Assembly (NCBI GenBank): GCA_020634885.1 | Contig: JACKAW010000001.1 | Location: 682,001 to 746,000, forward strand | Direction of reading: 5' to 3' | Length of the DNA: 64,000 nt | DNA from: Anaerolineales bacterium | Lineage (GTDB): Bacteria > Chloroflexota > Anaerolineae > Anaerolineales > Villigracilaceae | Part shown: piece after piece, positions 26,986-34,753 of the stretch | Numbering within the stretch: the stretch's first letter is position 1 | How the letters are laid out: each line of letters starts with the position of its first letter | Program-made: the position numbers and the translations under genes | The notes under the pieces: model-generated | Seen by the model: the letters and a program-made list of their open reading frames with translations, nothing else | What the model was told of the DNA's origin: nothing | Databases searched by the model: none

Positions 26986-29900
26986 TTATGGAGTAGCTAC
27001 AGGAGCAATATAGGGGTTGCACGAATTTGGGTTCACAAAAAGCCCAATTGGACCATTATCATTTATAGCTACTTTGTCAAGGTCAATATTTGGGTTGTCC
27101 TTTAAATTTATTTTTATGAATTTCAACGCAGCATCTATAACTATTTGATAATCATTTACTTCTTGGCTATTCGGAGATGAGCTATATGATAGCACCTGCC
27201 CATCATTAATGCCCTGTGGTTGAACTTTATCCACCACAATCCAATGCGGAGTATCGCCGCTGCTTGTTATTATTCCACTCTCATTAATCGATACTCCCAA
27301 GATTAACTGATTTCCCATATCTAACTGAGACTGAATTTTTCCAGGAGTCACATTTATTATTTTATTACCTTGCCCCAAATCCACCTGAAATGGTTCATCA
27401 AGAAATGTGTTCCACGTATTTCCCGGTTCGTTGTGAAGCGGGTAATATTCGCAGCCATAAATATCCAGTATATTTTTCAAGTCTTTGATGTCTGTAGTGC
27501 TATCAATGGACAACAAACTTTTCGCTTCAGATGGCGAAGCGGTAATCCAATCATTAAGGAGTACGTCAATGGGGCGTTTTGTAATATAAGCAGTAACAAA
27601 TGCTCCACAGAGATTCCAAAATTCCTTATCGCCGGGAGTAATCTTTCCGCTCGAAATATCTTCCACCTTCAACTTTAGGTTTTGTGCAGGTCCATTAGGA
27701 TTGATAAGATTGGCGGGAATATCTACGTTTTTATTTGAAGTTACAAGCGGTATTGGATTTATAACAACACCTTCAAGCAAGGTAGATACAACCCAGCCAG
27801 TTTGTCCATTAACCGTTTTGACTTGGATATATAGAAACCCATTAGCGCCAAGGCGAGGAGGCGCACCAGTTAGCATAACTTCGGTAGTTCTAGGAATTCC
27901 ACTTCCAACAACAAGGTTCTCAGGGCTTGGATTGTTAACGAGACTCGGATCTTTCCAAAAATTTGCTCCATATGTCACCCACATGGAAGTTGGAACCGGC
28001 GTTGGAGTAACAGTCGGTGAAGCCGTAGGCATTACCTGCGCAGTTTGAGTTGCAGAGACTTGCGTCTGCGCAGACTGTATAGCAGCTATTACCGTCGGGT
28101 CAACGGTTGGCGTTGCCTTAGGTGTTGACTGCTTTTCCCACTGCCAAAGTTCGTTCCACCGCGTTACGAAACCACCCCATTGTTCTCCCAACCATGCTAC
28201 AAACTTGTCCCAAGGCGTAGGCGGACCCCCACCACGATTCGCCGACAACAATTCTCCGATATTCTTCACCGGTGACAGGGCACTCCCCACAGCGGACATG
28301 CTCGCATTCCATATCGCGAACAGAAAATTCTCGTTATTCTCTTCCCAAATCACCACCTGCTCTCCCGCCCGATAGGACTGCATAGCCTGTTCCCGTTGAT
28401 ATTCTTCTGCAATCTCAACTGCATTCCGCTCCCCAGCGCGGAAATCTTCCAGCGCTTGTTGTCGAGTGGCTTCTTCTTCAGCTTGACGCTGCGCCTCCAA
28501 CATGGAGGCTTGCTCTGCCCTGCGTTGTTCTTCGGCTGCTTTTTCCTGCTTGGCTTGCGCCGTATTCAAATTGACAGAATACAACCCCGCATTGAAAACC
28601 CCGTTCACAGTCGCATTCTTAATCGCCTGCTCCTTAGTCGCCGCGTCCATCTCTTTGCCGAATGTTTCCTTGAACTGCTGATTCGCCGCATAGATCGCCT
28701 GACCATTGGCGTCCCATTGCGCTTGTTGTCTGGCTTGTGCCTGCGCCACGCTGATATTCGTCCCCTTTAGCTCCTGCGCCGTGACCTTGGCTATCGCCGC
28801 CTTCACGCTTTGCTGTTGAGCAAGTGAACGCGCATAGGCTGGGTTTGCCTTTGCCAATGCTTTCATGCGTTTTTTATCAGCGGCATCGTTATCTTCTTCT
28901 CCACCGCTGCCTCCGCTGTTTCGCATGGCGGCGAGACGGGCTGCCTCTTCTTCGCGTTTCTTTTGCCATTCCGCAAGTGTCGCGCCGAGCAGGGCGGCTG
29001 CTGCTCCACCCCAGAGAACATTCGATGTAGTGGTTGATTGGGTTGGGGTGGTTGTGCTGTTTGCAGAGAACGAGGTTTGGATGCTATTTCCAGTGAAGGG
29101 ATTGTTACTGTTTCCAAATGCCTGTGGCGCGGGTTCGCTTTGCAGTGCTGCTGATTCAATGGCTGTATTTTCGACAGTCTCAAGCGCAGGCACAACCAGT
29201 GCTGGGATGCTCTCCTGCTCGGCAGTCTTCACCACCGGCACTTCAATCGTCGCCGTGCCGATGGTCTCCACGCCCGCGCCGTTGATCACTTTGAGCGCGA
29301 TGTAGTAGATGCCGGGGGTGGGGTAAGTTCCATCGGCGAAGATGCCGTCCCAACGCACGCTGTCTTTGTATTTGCTGTTCCCGTCCAGGTTCTCCACCCA
29401 GGTCACGCGCTGGTACTTGCCCTCATTATCCTTGATCACCACCCGCAATTCGGTCAGCCCGCTTTGCGAATCTTCGATGCTGTAAAAAAGCCCGTCGCCC
29501 AGCGTAAGCGAATCATCCAGCATGGCAATCACGGCTGGGCTGGCATCAATGTAGAGAGTCTGCACCGGCGTTTCGGTGACGTTGCCCGCGTTATCCGTCA
29601 CGCGGATTTGATAACTGTGATTCCCATCCGCGAAGAACAGCGGACTGTTGATGACCGTCCATGCGCCATTGTCTATCATCGCTTCGATCTTGTTTATGCC
29701 TGAGGTGGCATCACTGGCATTGGGCGTCACTGTGACCGACGTGGTGTAAAAGTCATTCTGACCGCGTGTGCCGTCCACTTGCAGGCTCAGGCTGGGGGTG
29801 ATCGTATCCACCATGATGGTTTGCACAGCGGTTTCGGTCAGGTTGCCCGCATTGTCCACGGCACGGAATTGGATGCTGTGAATTCCGTCGCTGAAGGTTG

Positions 29901-30567
29901 TGTCTGCGTAGGGGGTATAGCCTGCGTTGTTCACATTCACTTCCAAACTGTACACGCCAGAGTTGGAATCAAAAGCTGAGGCGCTCACCAAGGTTTGGGA
30001 GACGAACCAGCCCGAAGTCCCGCTCGTGCCGCTGATGTTTCCGTCGATCTGCGGGGTGGTCACATCCACATAATAAGATGCCGTATCGCTGTCCGAGAGT
30101 CCGGTGGAGGCATCCACTTTGTAGTTCACGCTTCCCACGCCTTCGGACAGATCAATGGTGCAGGGGTTTTCTGTGCAGGTGAAATTATTGCCGTTCACAT
30201 CCCCGCTGATGATGAGGCTTGCGTTCTGCGGGTCGGATGCGCTCAGTTCAATGCTGAGTGCGCCGATGCACCAATCACCCCAGCCGGGGACAGAGCAGTT
30301 GAGCGTGTGCGTGATCGTGGGCGGCGAGTAACTCGGTCCGCCACCGCCGCCCTCGTGAGTACAAGTACATTTCTGCTCGTATCGCAGACATCCTCCGCGA
30401 ATCACTTCTGCACATGCCCACTCCCAACAATTCGGGTTGTCAAAGCAAGTCCATTCGGCGCCTGCTTTGGGGACGATAAAAGGAGAGTCCGCGTTGGGTT
30501 GCTTGTCCGGTGAATCTTCCGCTTGGGGAAGCGCTACCGGCAATAACCACACGATGGCTACCAACAT
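26986..30567 (-). CDS. Giant secreted protein: Ig-like repeats, SH3, C39-like peptidase
   Basis: About 1,193 residues. A hydrophobic start (VAIVWLLPVALPQA) acts as a signal. Residues 100-420 hold two or more Ig-like repeats ending in RAVDNAGNLTE / RVTDNAGNVTE. A hydrophobic stretch near 517-533 (VLWGGAAAALLGATLAEW) precedes an Ala/Gln/Glu-rich coiled coil (540-800). A Thr/Pro-rich linker leads to an SH3-like module (about 860-930), then a C39-like peptidase fold: Cys near 987 in NLCGAFVTAYI and His near 1108 in TPHWIVVDKV. C39-like domains cleave or bind peptides at the surface. The ATG at 30567 or TTG at 30570 is the start as assembled; an ATG at 30647 with AAGGAGG is out of frame through a (CAAAA)6 tract. 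Confidence 0.75.
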   Translation of the reverse strand: MLVAIVWLLPVALPQAEDSPDKQPNADSPFIVPKAGAEWTCFDNPNCWEWACAEVIRGGCLRYEQKCTCTHEGGGGGPSYSPPTITHTLNCSVPGWGDWCIGALSIELSASDPQNASLIISGDVNGNNFTCTENPCTIDLSEGVGSVNYKVDASTGLSDSDTASYYVDVTTPQIDGNISGTSGTSGWFVSQTLVSASAFDSNSGVYSLEVNVNNAGYTPYADTTFSDGIHSIQFRAVDNAGNLTETAVQTIMVDTITPSLSLQVDGTRGQNDFYTTSVTVTPNASDATSGINKIEAMIDNGAWTVINSPLFFADGNHSYQIRVTDNAGNVTETPVQTLYIDASPAVIAMLDDSLTLGDGLFYSIEDSQSGLTELRVVIKDNEGKYQRVTWVENLDGNSKYKDSVRWDGIFADGTYPTPGIYYIALKVINGAGVETIGTATIEVPVVKTAEQESIPALVVPALETVENTAIESAALQSEPAPQAFGNSNNPFTGNSIQTSFSANSTTTPTQSTTTSNVLWGGAAAALLGATLAEWQKKREEEAARLAAMRNSGGSGGEEDNDAADKKRMKALAKANPAYARSLAQQQSVKAAIAKVTAQELKGTNISVAQAQARQQAQWDANGQAIYAANQQFKETFGKEMDAATKEQAIKNATVNGVFNAGLYSVNLNTAQAKQEKAAEEQRRAEQASMLEAQRQAEEEATRQQALEDFRAGERNAVEIAEEYQREQAMQSYRAGEQVVIWEENNENFLFAIWNASMSAVGSALSPVKNIGELLSANRGGGPPTPWDKFVAWLGEQWGGFVTRWNELWQWEKQSTPKATPTVDPTVIAAIQSAQTQVSATQTAQVMPTASPTVTPTPVPTSMWVTYGANFWKDPSLVNNPSPENLVVGSGIPRTTEVMLTGAPPRLGANGFLYIQVKTVNGQTGWVVSTLLEGVVINPIPLVTSNKNVDIPANLINPNGPAQNLKLKVEDISSGKITPGDKEFWNLCGAFVTAYITKRPIDVLLNDWITASPSEAKSLLSIDSTTDIKDLKNILDIYGCEYYPLHNEPGNTWNTFLDEPFQVDLGQGNKIINVTPGKIQSQLDMGNQLILGVSINESGIITSSGDTPHWIVVDKVQPQGINDGQVLSYSSSPNSQEVNDYQIVIDAALKFIKINLKDNPNIDLDKVAINDNGPIGLFVNPNSCNPYIAPVATP

Positions 30568-30609
30568 CAAGGCTATAAAAACCTTTACAGGCTCAAAGAG
30601 TTCGTACTG

Positions 30610-30639
30610 TTTTGTTTTGTTTTGTTTTGTTTTGTTTTG
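30610..30639 (-). repeat. Pentanucleotide repeat (CAAAA)6 in a 5-prime coding region
   Basis: Six perfect CAAAA units on the minus strand (TTTTG on the plus strand) lie between an ATG with AAGGAGG at 30647 and the main frame of the C39-like gene. With six units the ATG frame hits a stop at 30585-30587. With five (or eight) units it reads straight into the main frame, producing a Lys-rich N region followed by the hydrophobic core of a signal peptide. This has the form of a slipped-strand phase-variation tract. Confidence 0.85.
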
Positions 30640-30742
30640 GGGTTCATCTGCCTTGCCCCCTCCTTGGGTGTTTTTTCCATTTTACAGGAAGACCCAAGGC
30701 GCGGGGCTTGCAGGTTTGTTAGGTGGTGAGATATTGCGTAAC

Positions 30743-31141
30743 TTACACAAACACAGCGGACGAAACCTTGAAACGCTTTGCCAACCCTCTGATTTGACGC
30801 ACGTTCAACTCACGCTTGCCGTTCAATATCTCAGAGACCACGCCCTGCGAGCCGATTTCTGGCAAGTCAGATTGCGTCAATCCATGTTCATCCATGAGGA
30901 AGCGCAATACTTCCGCACCTGTCGCTTCGGGGATGGGGTAATGCTCTTCTTCATAAAGAGCGATCAACGAACCGAGCGTATCCAATAGCCCATACAGCGG
31001 GTGTTTTTCATCATCTCTGATTTCATCCAATAAGGCGTTCAGTCGCTTTACCGCCGCGTTATATTCACGCTCATTGCGAATGGACAACAGAGGCGCAATA
31101 TTTGCCCAATGGGTTTGAAGTTCATTTGTCAGGAGTGTCAT
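30743..31141 (-). CDS. higA: HigA-like antitoxin (XRE helix-turn-helix)
   Basis: A 132-residue DNA-binding antitoxin. The N-terminal part (LLTNELQTHWANIAPLLSIRN) is a helical region that contacts the toxin; the C terminus LRFLMDEHGLTQSDLPEIGS with VVSEILNGKRELNVRQIRGL is a classic XRE helix-turn-helix. I choose the ATG at 31141 because longer frames overlap the toxin more and lack family similarity. It overlaps the end of the toxin gene by 20 nt, so both are made from one message in toxin-first order, as in HigBA systems. Confidence 0.85.
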   Translation of the reverse strand: MTLLTNELQTHWANIAPLLSIRNEREYNAAVKRLNALLDEIRDDEKHPLYGLLDTLGSLIALYEEEHYPIPEATGAEVLRFLMDEHGLTQSDLPEIGSQGVVSEILNGKRELNVRQIRGLAKRFKVSSAVFV

Positions 31142-31424
31142 GTTTCCAATCTCCTTTGTCATACTCGGCGTGGGTAAGAACATACCGAATATAAACCTTG
31201 CCACGGTTGAAGTGAATGGATGTAATCAACCTGTACTTGTTGCCGCCGATATTAAAAATGATCCAATGGTCAACTTTATCTGCAGAAGGAAAAACCTCAC
31301 GCAACTCTGCAAAACTACCAAATTCCGTTTTCTGCACAATCTTAAACCAGCGCATTAGGGCGGTTCGGCTTTCGGGATGTTTCTCCCAAAATTGGATCAA
31401 GGTTTTGCGAGTAATGATATGCAC
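31122..31424 (-). CDS. higB: HigB-like mRNA interferase toxin
   Basis: A 100-residue RelE-superfamily toxin. HIITRKTLIQFWEKHPESRT and the later VFPSADKVDHWIIFNIGGNK, YRLITSIHFNRGKVYIRYVLTHAEYD match HigB (COG4680-type). Such toxins cut mRNA on the ribosome. The GTG at 31424 is chosen: an upstream in-frame TTG at 31442 lies within the promoter. The predicted transcription start coincides with the GTG, so the message is probably leaderless. Confidence 0.83.
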   Translation of the reverse strand: MHIITRKTLIQFWEKHPESRTALMRWFKIVQKTEFGSFAELREVFPSADKVDHWIIFNIGGNKYRLITSIHFNRGKVYIRYVLTHAEYDKGDWKHDTPDK

Positions 31425-31430
31425 AGGAAT

Positions 31431-31458
31431 AGTATATCTCAAAATGAGATATTGTCAA
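31431..31458 (-). promoter_or_regulatory. higBA promoter with embedded operator
   Basis: On the minus strand TTGACA (31458-31453), a 16-bp spacer and TATACT (31436-31431). ATATCTCA (31445-31452 region) and TGAGATAT form a perfect 8-bp inverted repeat with a 3-nt centre at 31434-31452, filling the spacer and touching the -10. This is where a HigA dimer would bind to repress the operon. Confidence 0.85.
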
Positions 31459-31482
31459 ATTAATTTTGAACTCAACAGCCCT

Positions 31483-31513
31483 ATCACCCGCTCTTCGCGC
31501 TTGACCCAAGTCA
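31483..31513. repeat. Direct repeat copy 1 of the glycosyltransferase 3-prime end
   Basis: Thirty of 31 bases match 32242-32272, the 3-prime coding end of the downstream glycosyltransferase. On the minus strand this copy reads TWVKREERV in frame, then diverges (IGLLSSKLI and stop). It looks like the remnant of a second glycosyltransferase tail. Confidence 0.75.
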
Positions 31514-31551
31514 GCAAGGGAAGCTGGAAATGACGATTGTGAGTGTCTGGT

Positions 31552-32130
31552 CTAGCAAACTTTATCCAATGAAGGGGTTATCGACTGCCTGCGTCCCTTA
31601 ATATCGTAATATTCTTTTAAAAATACTCGATATTGCCTCCATACGTCTGCCTGCCTCAAATCAAACAGTTCAAAAAGCCTCACGCCATAATGATCCCATA
31701 TATCCATGTGCATTCTCATCAACCACTCTGGTTGACGTCGATGATAAGTTTTAAGAAATTCTTCTTCAAAATACCTATCTATTAAGTGATGCGATGCCTT
31801 CATGCTTACCGCTGAAGCAGGTAAAGTACCGTCTAAAAAATATAATACAAGATTCAAATCGTGCCACACATTACAATCTTCACCGTCCCAAACCATTGTA
31901 GCCGTGTCATTTGGTGCATAAAGCCTGCCGTAATAGATGCTGATGGAATTGCCACCCACCGGATCCCAGCCGCCCCAAACAAGATTTACCCGACACCATT
32001 CCGAATCATAGATCACTTTGCTCTTCGAACGAAAACTTTCCACAAAGCCCCATGTTTTAAGTTTAGAAAAGTTTTCAACGACTTTGAGCATTTCTTGTAT
32101 TGGGTCTACATTTCTTTCATCTACAGTCAT
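31552..32130 (-). CDS. Uncharacterised protein (192 residues)
   Basis: A soluble 192-residue protein starting MTVDERNVDPIQEMLKVVEN, with many Trp and Tyr residues (WCRVNLVWGGWDPVGGNSIS, MVWDGEDCNVWHDLNLVLYF, MHMDIWDHYGVRLFELFDL). No domain recognised, no signal peptide or helix. The ATG at 32130 follows AAGGAGG by 6 nt, a strong ribosome site; the longer frame to 32268 runs into the glycosyltransferase end. It lies between two 31-bp direct repeats and next to a toxin-antitoxin pair, the setting of a horizontally acquired cargo gene, though no mobility gene is visible. Confidence 0.6.
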   Translation of the reverse strand: MTVDERNVDPIQEMLKVVENFSKLKTWGFVESFRSKSKVIYDSEWCRVNLVWGGWDPVGGNSISIYYGRLYAPNDTATMVWDGEDCNVWHDLNLVLYFLDGTLPASAVSMKASHHLIDRYFEEEFLKTYHRRQPEWLMRMHMDIWDHYGVRLFELFDLRQADVWRQYRVFLKEYYDIKGRRQSITPSLDKVC

Positions 32131-32222
32131 GGCATCCTCCTTTTTTGACAGCCAATAATGTAAAAAAACAGCGGCTAAACTTACATCACACAATCTGCGT
32201 CTTTGAAAACAGTACGCACCTA

Positions 32223-33353
32223 TTAACTTCCAATCGTCTTCATCACCCGCTCTTCGCGCTTGACCCACGTCAACTGCTCCACATCCAAGCGGGCTTGTTT
32301 ACCCAACGCCAACCTTCGCGGTTCATCGGCAAGCAACGCTTCAATCTCCAATCTCCAATCTCCAATCTTCCCCGGCTCCACCAGCACCGCATTGCCCTCA
32401 TTCAACACTTCGCGGATCGAAGGCAAGTCCGCCGAAACGATTCCGCGCCCCGCCGCCATGTACTCGAACATCTTCATCGGGTTGATCACCTCGGCAATGT
32501 CCTGTCCGCTCGACGCCTCGATCGAACGCGAGTACGGCATCAGCAGCACATCCGCCGCCGCCTGATATAGCGGGATCACTTCATGCTTCACGAAGCCGGT
32601 CATCGTCACATTGGTCATCTTCGCTTCGGTTAATTTATTTTTCCAAAAATCCACCAATTCCGGCGTGCCACCCACCCACAAAAAATTGACAGTGGGTATT
32701 TGCTTTGCAAGTTCAAAGAGCAAGTCCGCGCCGCGCCCCGGGTAAATATGACCCGTGAAACCAACCGTCAACCCTTCTTTCAAATTTAATTGACGACGCG
32801 CTTCGGTTGGACTTGGCAACCCCGCATACTTTTCCAACTCGACGCCGTTCGGCGCGAGCAGCAGCGCTTCATTCGGGAACTGGAAGTTGGTCGAGCGCTC
32901 CAAAGCCTTTCTCAACGCTGACGTGGTGACCGTCATCACTTTGGGCGTGTTCTGCTTCCAGAATTGTTGCATCCACCACACGCCAAGTCGCCCCGAATTA
33001 TCCGCGTGCATTTCGAGCACAACGGGGTAGCCCATCCACGCGCCCAGCGCCGCAGACTGGGGCAGCCAGGTGTAGATCAAGTCTGCGCCGAATTTCTTGG
33101 CGGCCCGCTGGGCATGGACGATAAAGTCGAGGCGTTTGAGTCTGCTGATGGACGGGAGCAGGTCAAGTTCGGGTGCGAGGCGGAGTCCGTAATGCGTGAG
33201 GAGTGATTCGTGATTCACGGCTTCCGTTTCTTTGGGGGCGAACATCTTGATGTCATGTCCCAATTGCATGAGCGCCTGTGCAACCTTCATGGCTTGAATG
33301 GAGTTTGCCGTAAGCGATGGAATTCTTGAATTTGTGATGAGTGCAATTTTCAT
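32223..33353 (-). CDS. GT4-family glycosyltransferase
   Basis: A 376-residue GT-B fold protein. IALITNSRIPSLTANSIQAM is the N-terminal Rossmann entry, and VGFTGHIYPGRGADLLFELA plus PYSRSIEASSGQDIAEVINP and KMFEYMAAGRGIVSADLPSI are the nucleotide-sugar-binding and EX7E-type motifs of GT4 enzymes. It transfers a sugar onto a lipid-linked or polysaccharide acceptor on the cytoplasmic face. Its start overlaps the flippase stop by 4 nt. A heptad-like tract (GATTGGAGATTGGAGATT) is read in frame near residue 329 as GDWRLEIEALL. Confidence 0.9.
   Translation of the reverse strand: MKIALITNSRIPSLTANSIQAMKVAQALMQLGHDIKMFAPKETEAVNHESLLTHYGLRLAPELDLLPSISRLKRLDFIVHAQRAAKKFGADLIYTWLPQSAALGAWMGYPVVLEMHADNSGRLGVWWMQQFWKQNTPKVMTVTTSALRKALERSTNFQFPNEALLLAPNGVELEKYAGLPSPTEARRQLNLKEGLTVGFTGHIYPGRGADLLFELAKQIPTVNFLWVGGTPELVDFWKNKLTEAKMTNVTMTGFVKHEVIPLYQAAADVLLMPYSRSIEASSGQDIAEVINPMKMFEYMAAGRGIVSADLPSIREVLNEGNAVLVEPGKIGDWRLEIEALLADEPRRLALGKQARLDVEQLTWVKREERVMKTIGS
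32242..32272. repeat. Direct repeat copy 2 (3-prime end of glycosyltransferase)
   Basis: The partner of 31483-31513. Here the sequence is the natural gene end: LTWVKREERVMKTIGS. The two copies flank a 728-bp segment holding only the orphan gene at 31552-32130. Confidence 0.75.
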
Positions 33354-34675
33354 TTCGCAATCTCCAATCTCTTAATCTCCAATATCCCTCTGCCTACCAT
33401 CATCCCCACCGAAGCAATGTAATAGAACGAAAGCAGCCCGCCCGCTGCCGCCACGCCATAAACCGGCACAAGCCAAAACGAAAGCGCGAGTTTGATGACA
33501 CCCGCCGCCAGCGTGACATAGACGGGGAATTCCGGCAAGCCGAGCGCAAGCAAGAGCGGACGATTCCAAAAGAGGATATAGTTGAAGACCAAGCCGATTG
33601 TCAAAGCAACGAGGGCGGGATAGGCAGCGAGATATTCTTCGCCAGAATAAATGCGAATGACCCAATGACCGAAGAGAATCAATCCCACACCGATGGCGAT
33701 ATTGTAAGCAAACGAGAATGCCGTGATCTTCTTGAGAAAACTTTTGAGTTTGCCCCAGGCTTTTTCAACGGCAAGTTTATTGATCTCAGGGAAAGTTGTA
33801 GCGATGAGCGGGTCAGCGGGGATGGCAAGGAAGTGCGTGATGGTGTATGCGACGCGATAATAGCCAACCGCGGTGGTATCGAGAAACAGACCGATCCAGA
33901 TGAGTTCGCTTTCGCGGAAGAGTTTGATGATGGTCGCACTGATATTGGAACTGAACGCAAAACGGAAAATTTCTTTTCGTGCCGTGAGTTTATTAATGGG
34001 TGTGTGAAACCATCCGCTGCCGAGTTTTTCTTTTAGTTGAATTTGCGCCAGGGTGAAAAGCCCCAACCCTAAAATGGCTTTGCCAACGAGATACGCGACA
34101 AGCACAAGCGTAATACTGCCATTAAAGAAGAATGCACCCGCAATGATGAGCGTAGTGACGACAGCTTGAATCAAATTGACCGTGCCCTGCAATTTGATTC
34201 TTTCAGTGATCTGCAAAATCCCTGTGGAGGTTTCGGTATTGAAATTCGCCAGCAGGTTTATGGCAAAGAACGTGAACATCCATGCGATATCGGGAGTTTT
34301 GGCGAGGTAGGTTTCTGCCAGTTGGGCGGTGGCAAACACCACCATAAACGCCAACAGCGAAACCAAGGCTTCGGTCAGCCCCGCAGCTTTGAGCAAGGCA
34401 GAGGCTTGCTCTTTATCCTGCTTGTTGAGGTATTCGCCGCCATAGCGCACCACCACCTCGCTCATACGAAACGAGAAGACGCTGTTCACGGTGGAGGCGA
34501 ACGCCATCACCACGCCAATGAGACCGAACCCAGCCGGACCGAGCAGGCGGGTTGCCATAATGCCCTGCACCATACTGAGTCCCAGTGCGAGGGTGTTGTT
34601 GCTGAATAACGATCCGCTGGAGCGCATGACTTTGGCAAAGAGCGGGTCGTTTTTGAATTTGGAAAGAAGGGACAT
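33350..34675 (-). CDS. Wzx-type oligosaccharide flippase
   Basis: A 441-residue membrane protein with about 12-14 helices, beginning MSLLSKFKNDPLFAKVMRSS. GIMATRLLGPAGFGLIGVVM and PLIATTFPEINKLAVEKAWG are typical of polysaccharide transport (MOP exporter superfamily) flippases, which move undecaprenyl-linked repeat units across the membrane. The ATG at 34675 is selected; the frame extends to an ATG at 34696, and neither has a clear ribosome site. The stop overlaps the glycosyltransferase start. Belongs to the surface polysaccharide cluster. Confidence 0.85.
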   Translation of the reverse strand: MSLLSKFKNDPLFAKVMRSSGSLFSNNTLALGLSMVQGIMATRLLGPAGFGLIGVVMAFASTVNSVFSFRMSEVVVRYGGEYLNKQDKEQASALLKAAGLTEALVSLLAFMVVFATAQLAETYLAKTPDIAWMFTFFAINLLANFNTETSTGILQITERIKLQGTVNLIQAVVTTLIIAGAFFFNGSITLVLVAYLVGKAILGLGLFTLAQIQLKEKLGSGWFHTPINKLTARKEIFRFAFSSNISATIIKLFRESELIWIGLFLDTTAVGYYRVAYTITHFLAIPADPLIATTFPEINKLAVEKAWGKLKSFLKKITAFSFAYNIAIGVGLILFGHWVIRIYSGEEYLAAYPALVALTIGLVFNYILFWNRPLLLALGLPEFPVYVTLAAGVIKLALSFWLVPVYGVAAAGGLLSFYYIASVGMMVGRGILEIKRLEIAK

Positions 34676-34683
34676 AAAAAATT

Positions 34684-34729
34684 TACCAGTTACCATGCAC
34701 GATTATAAGGGCGTAAAGGGTAACTGGTA
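34684..34729. repeat. Perfect inverted repeat upstream of the flippase
   Basis: TACCAGTTACC (34684-34694) and GGTAACTGGTA (34719-34729) are a perfect 11-bp inverted repeat with a 24-nt centre, in the space between the epimerase stop and the flippase start. It could form a hairpin that lowers read-through or occludes the flippase start. Confidence 0.6.
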
Positions 34730-34753
34730 ATTAGAGATTGGTAATTGGAGATG

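Noticed and set aside
30610..30639. Possible CRISPR-like repeat
   Set aside because: Units are 5 bp without spacers, so it is a microsatellite, not a CRISPR array.
31122..32272. Complete mobile element around higBA and the orphan gene
   Set aside because: No integrase, transposase or terminal inverted repeats were seen; only direct repeats are supported.
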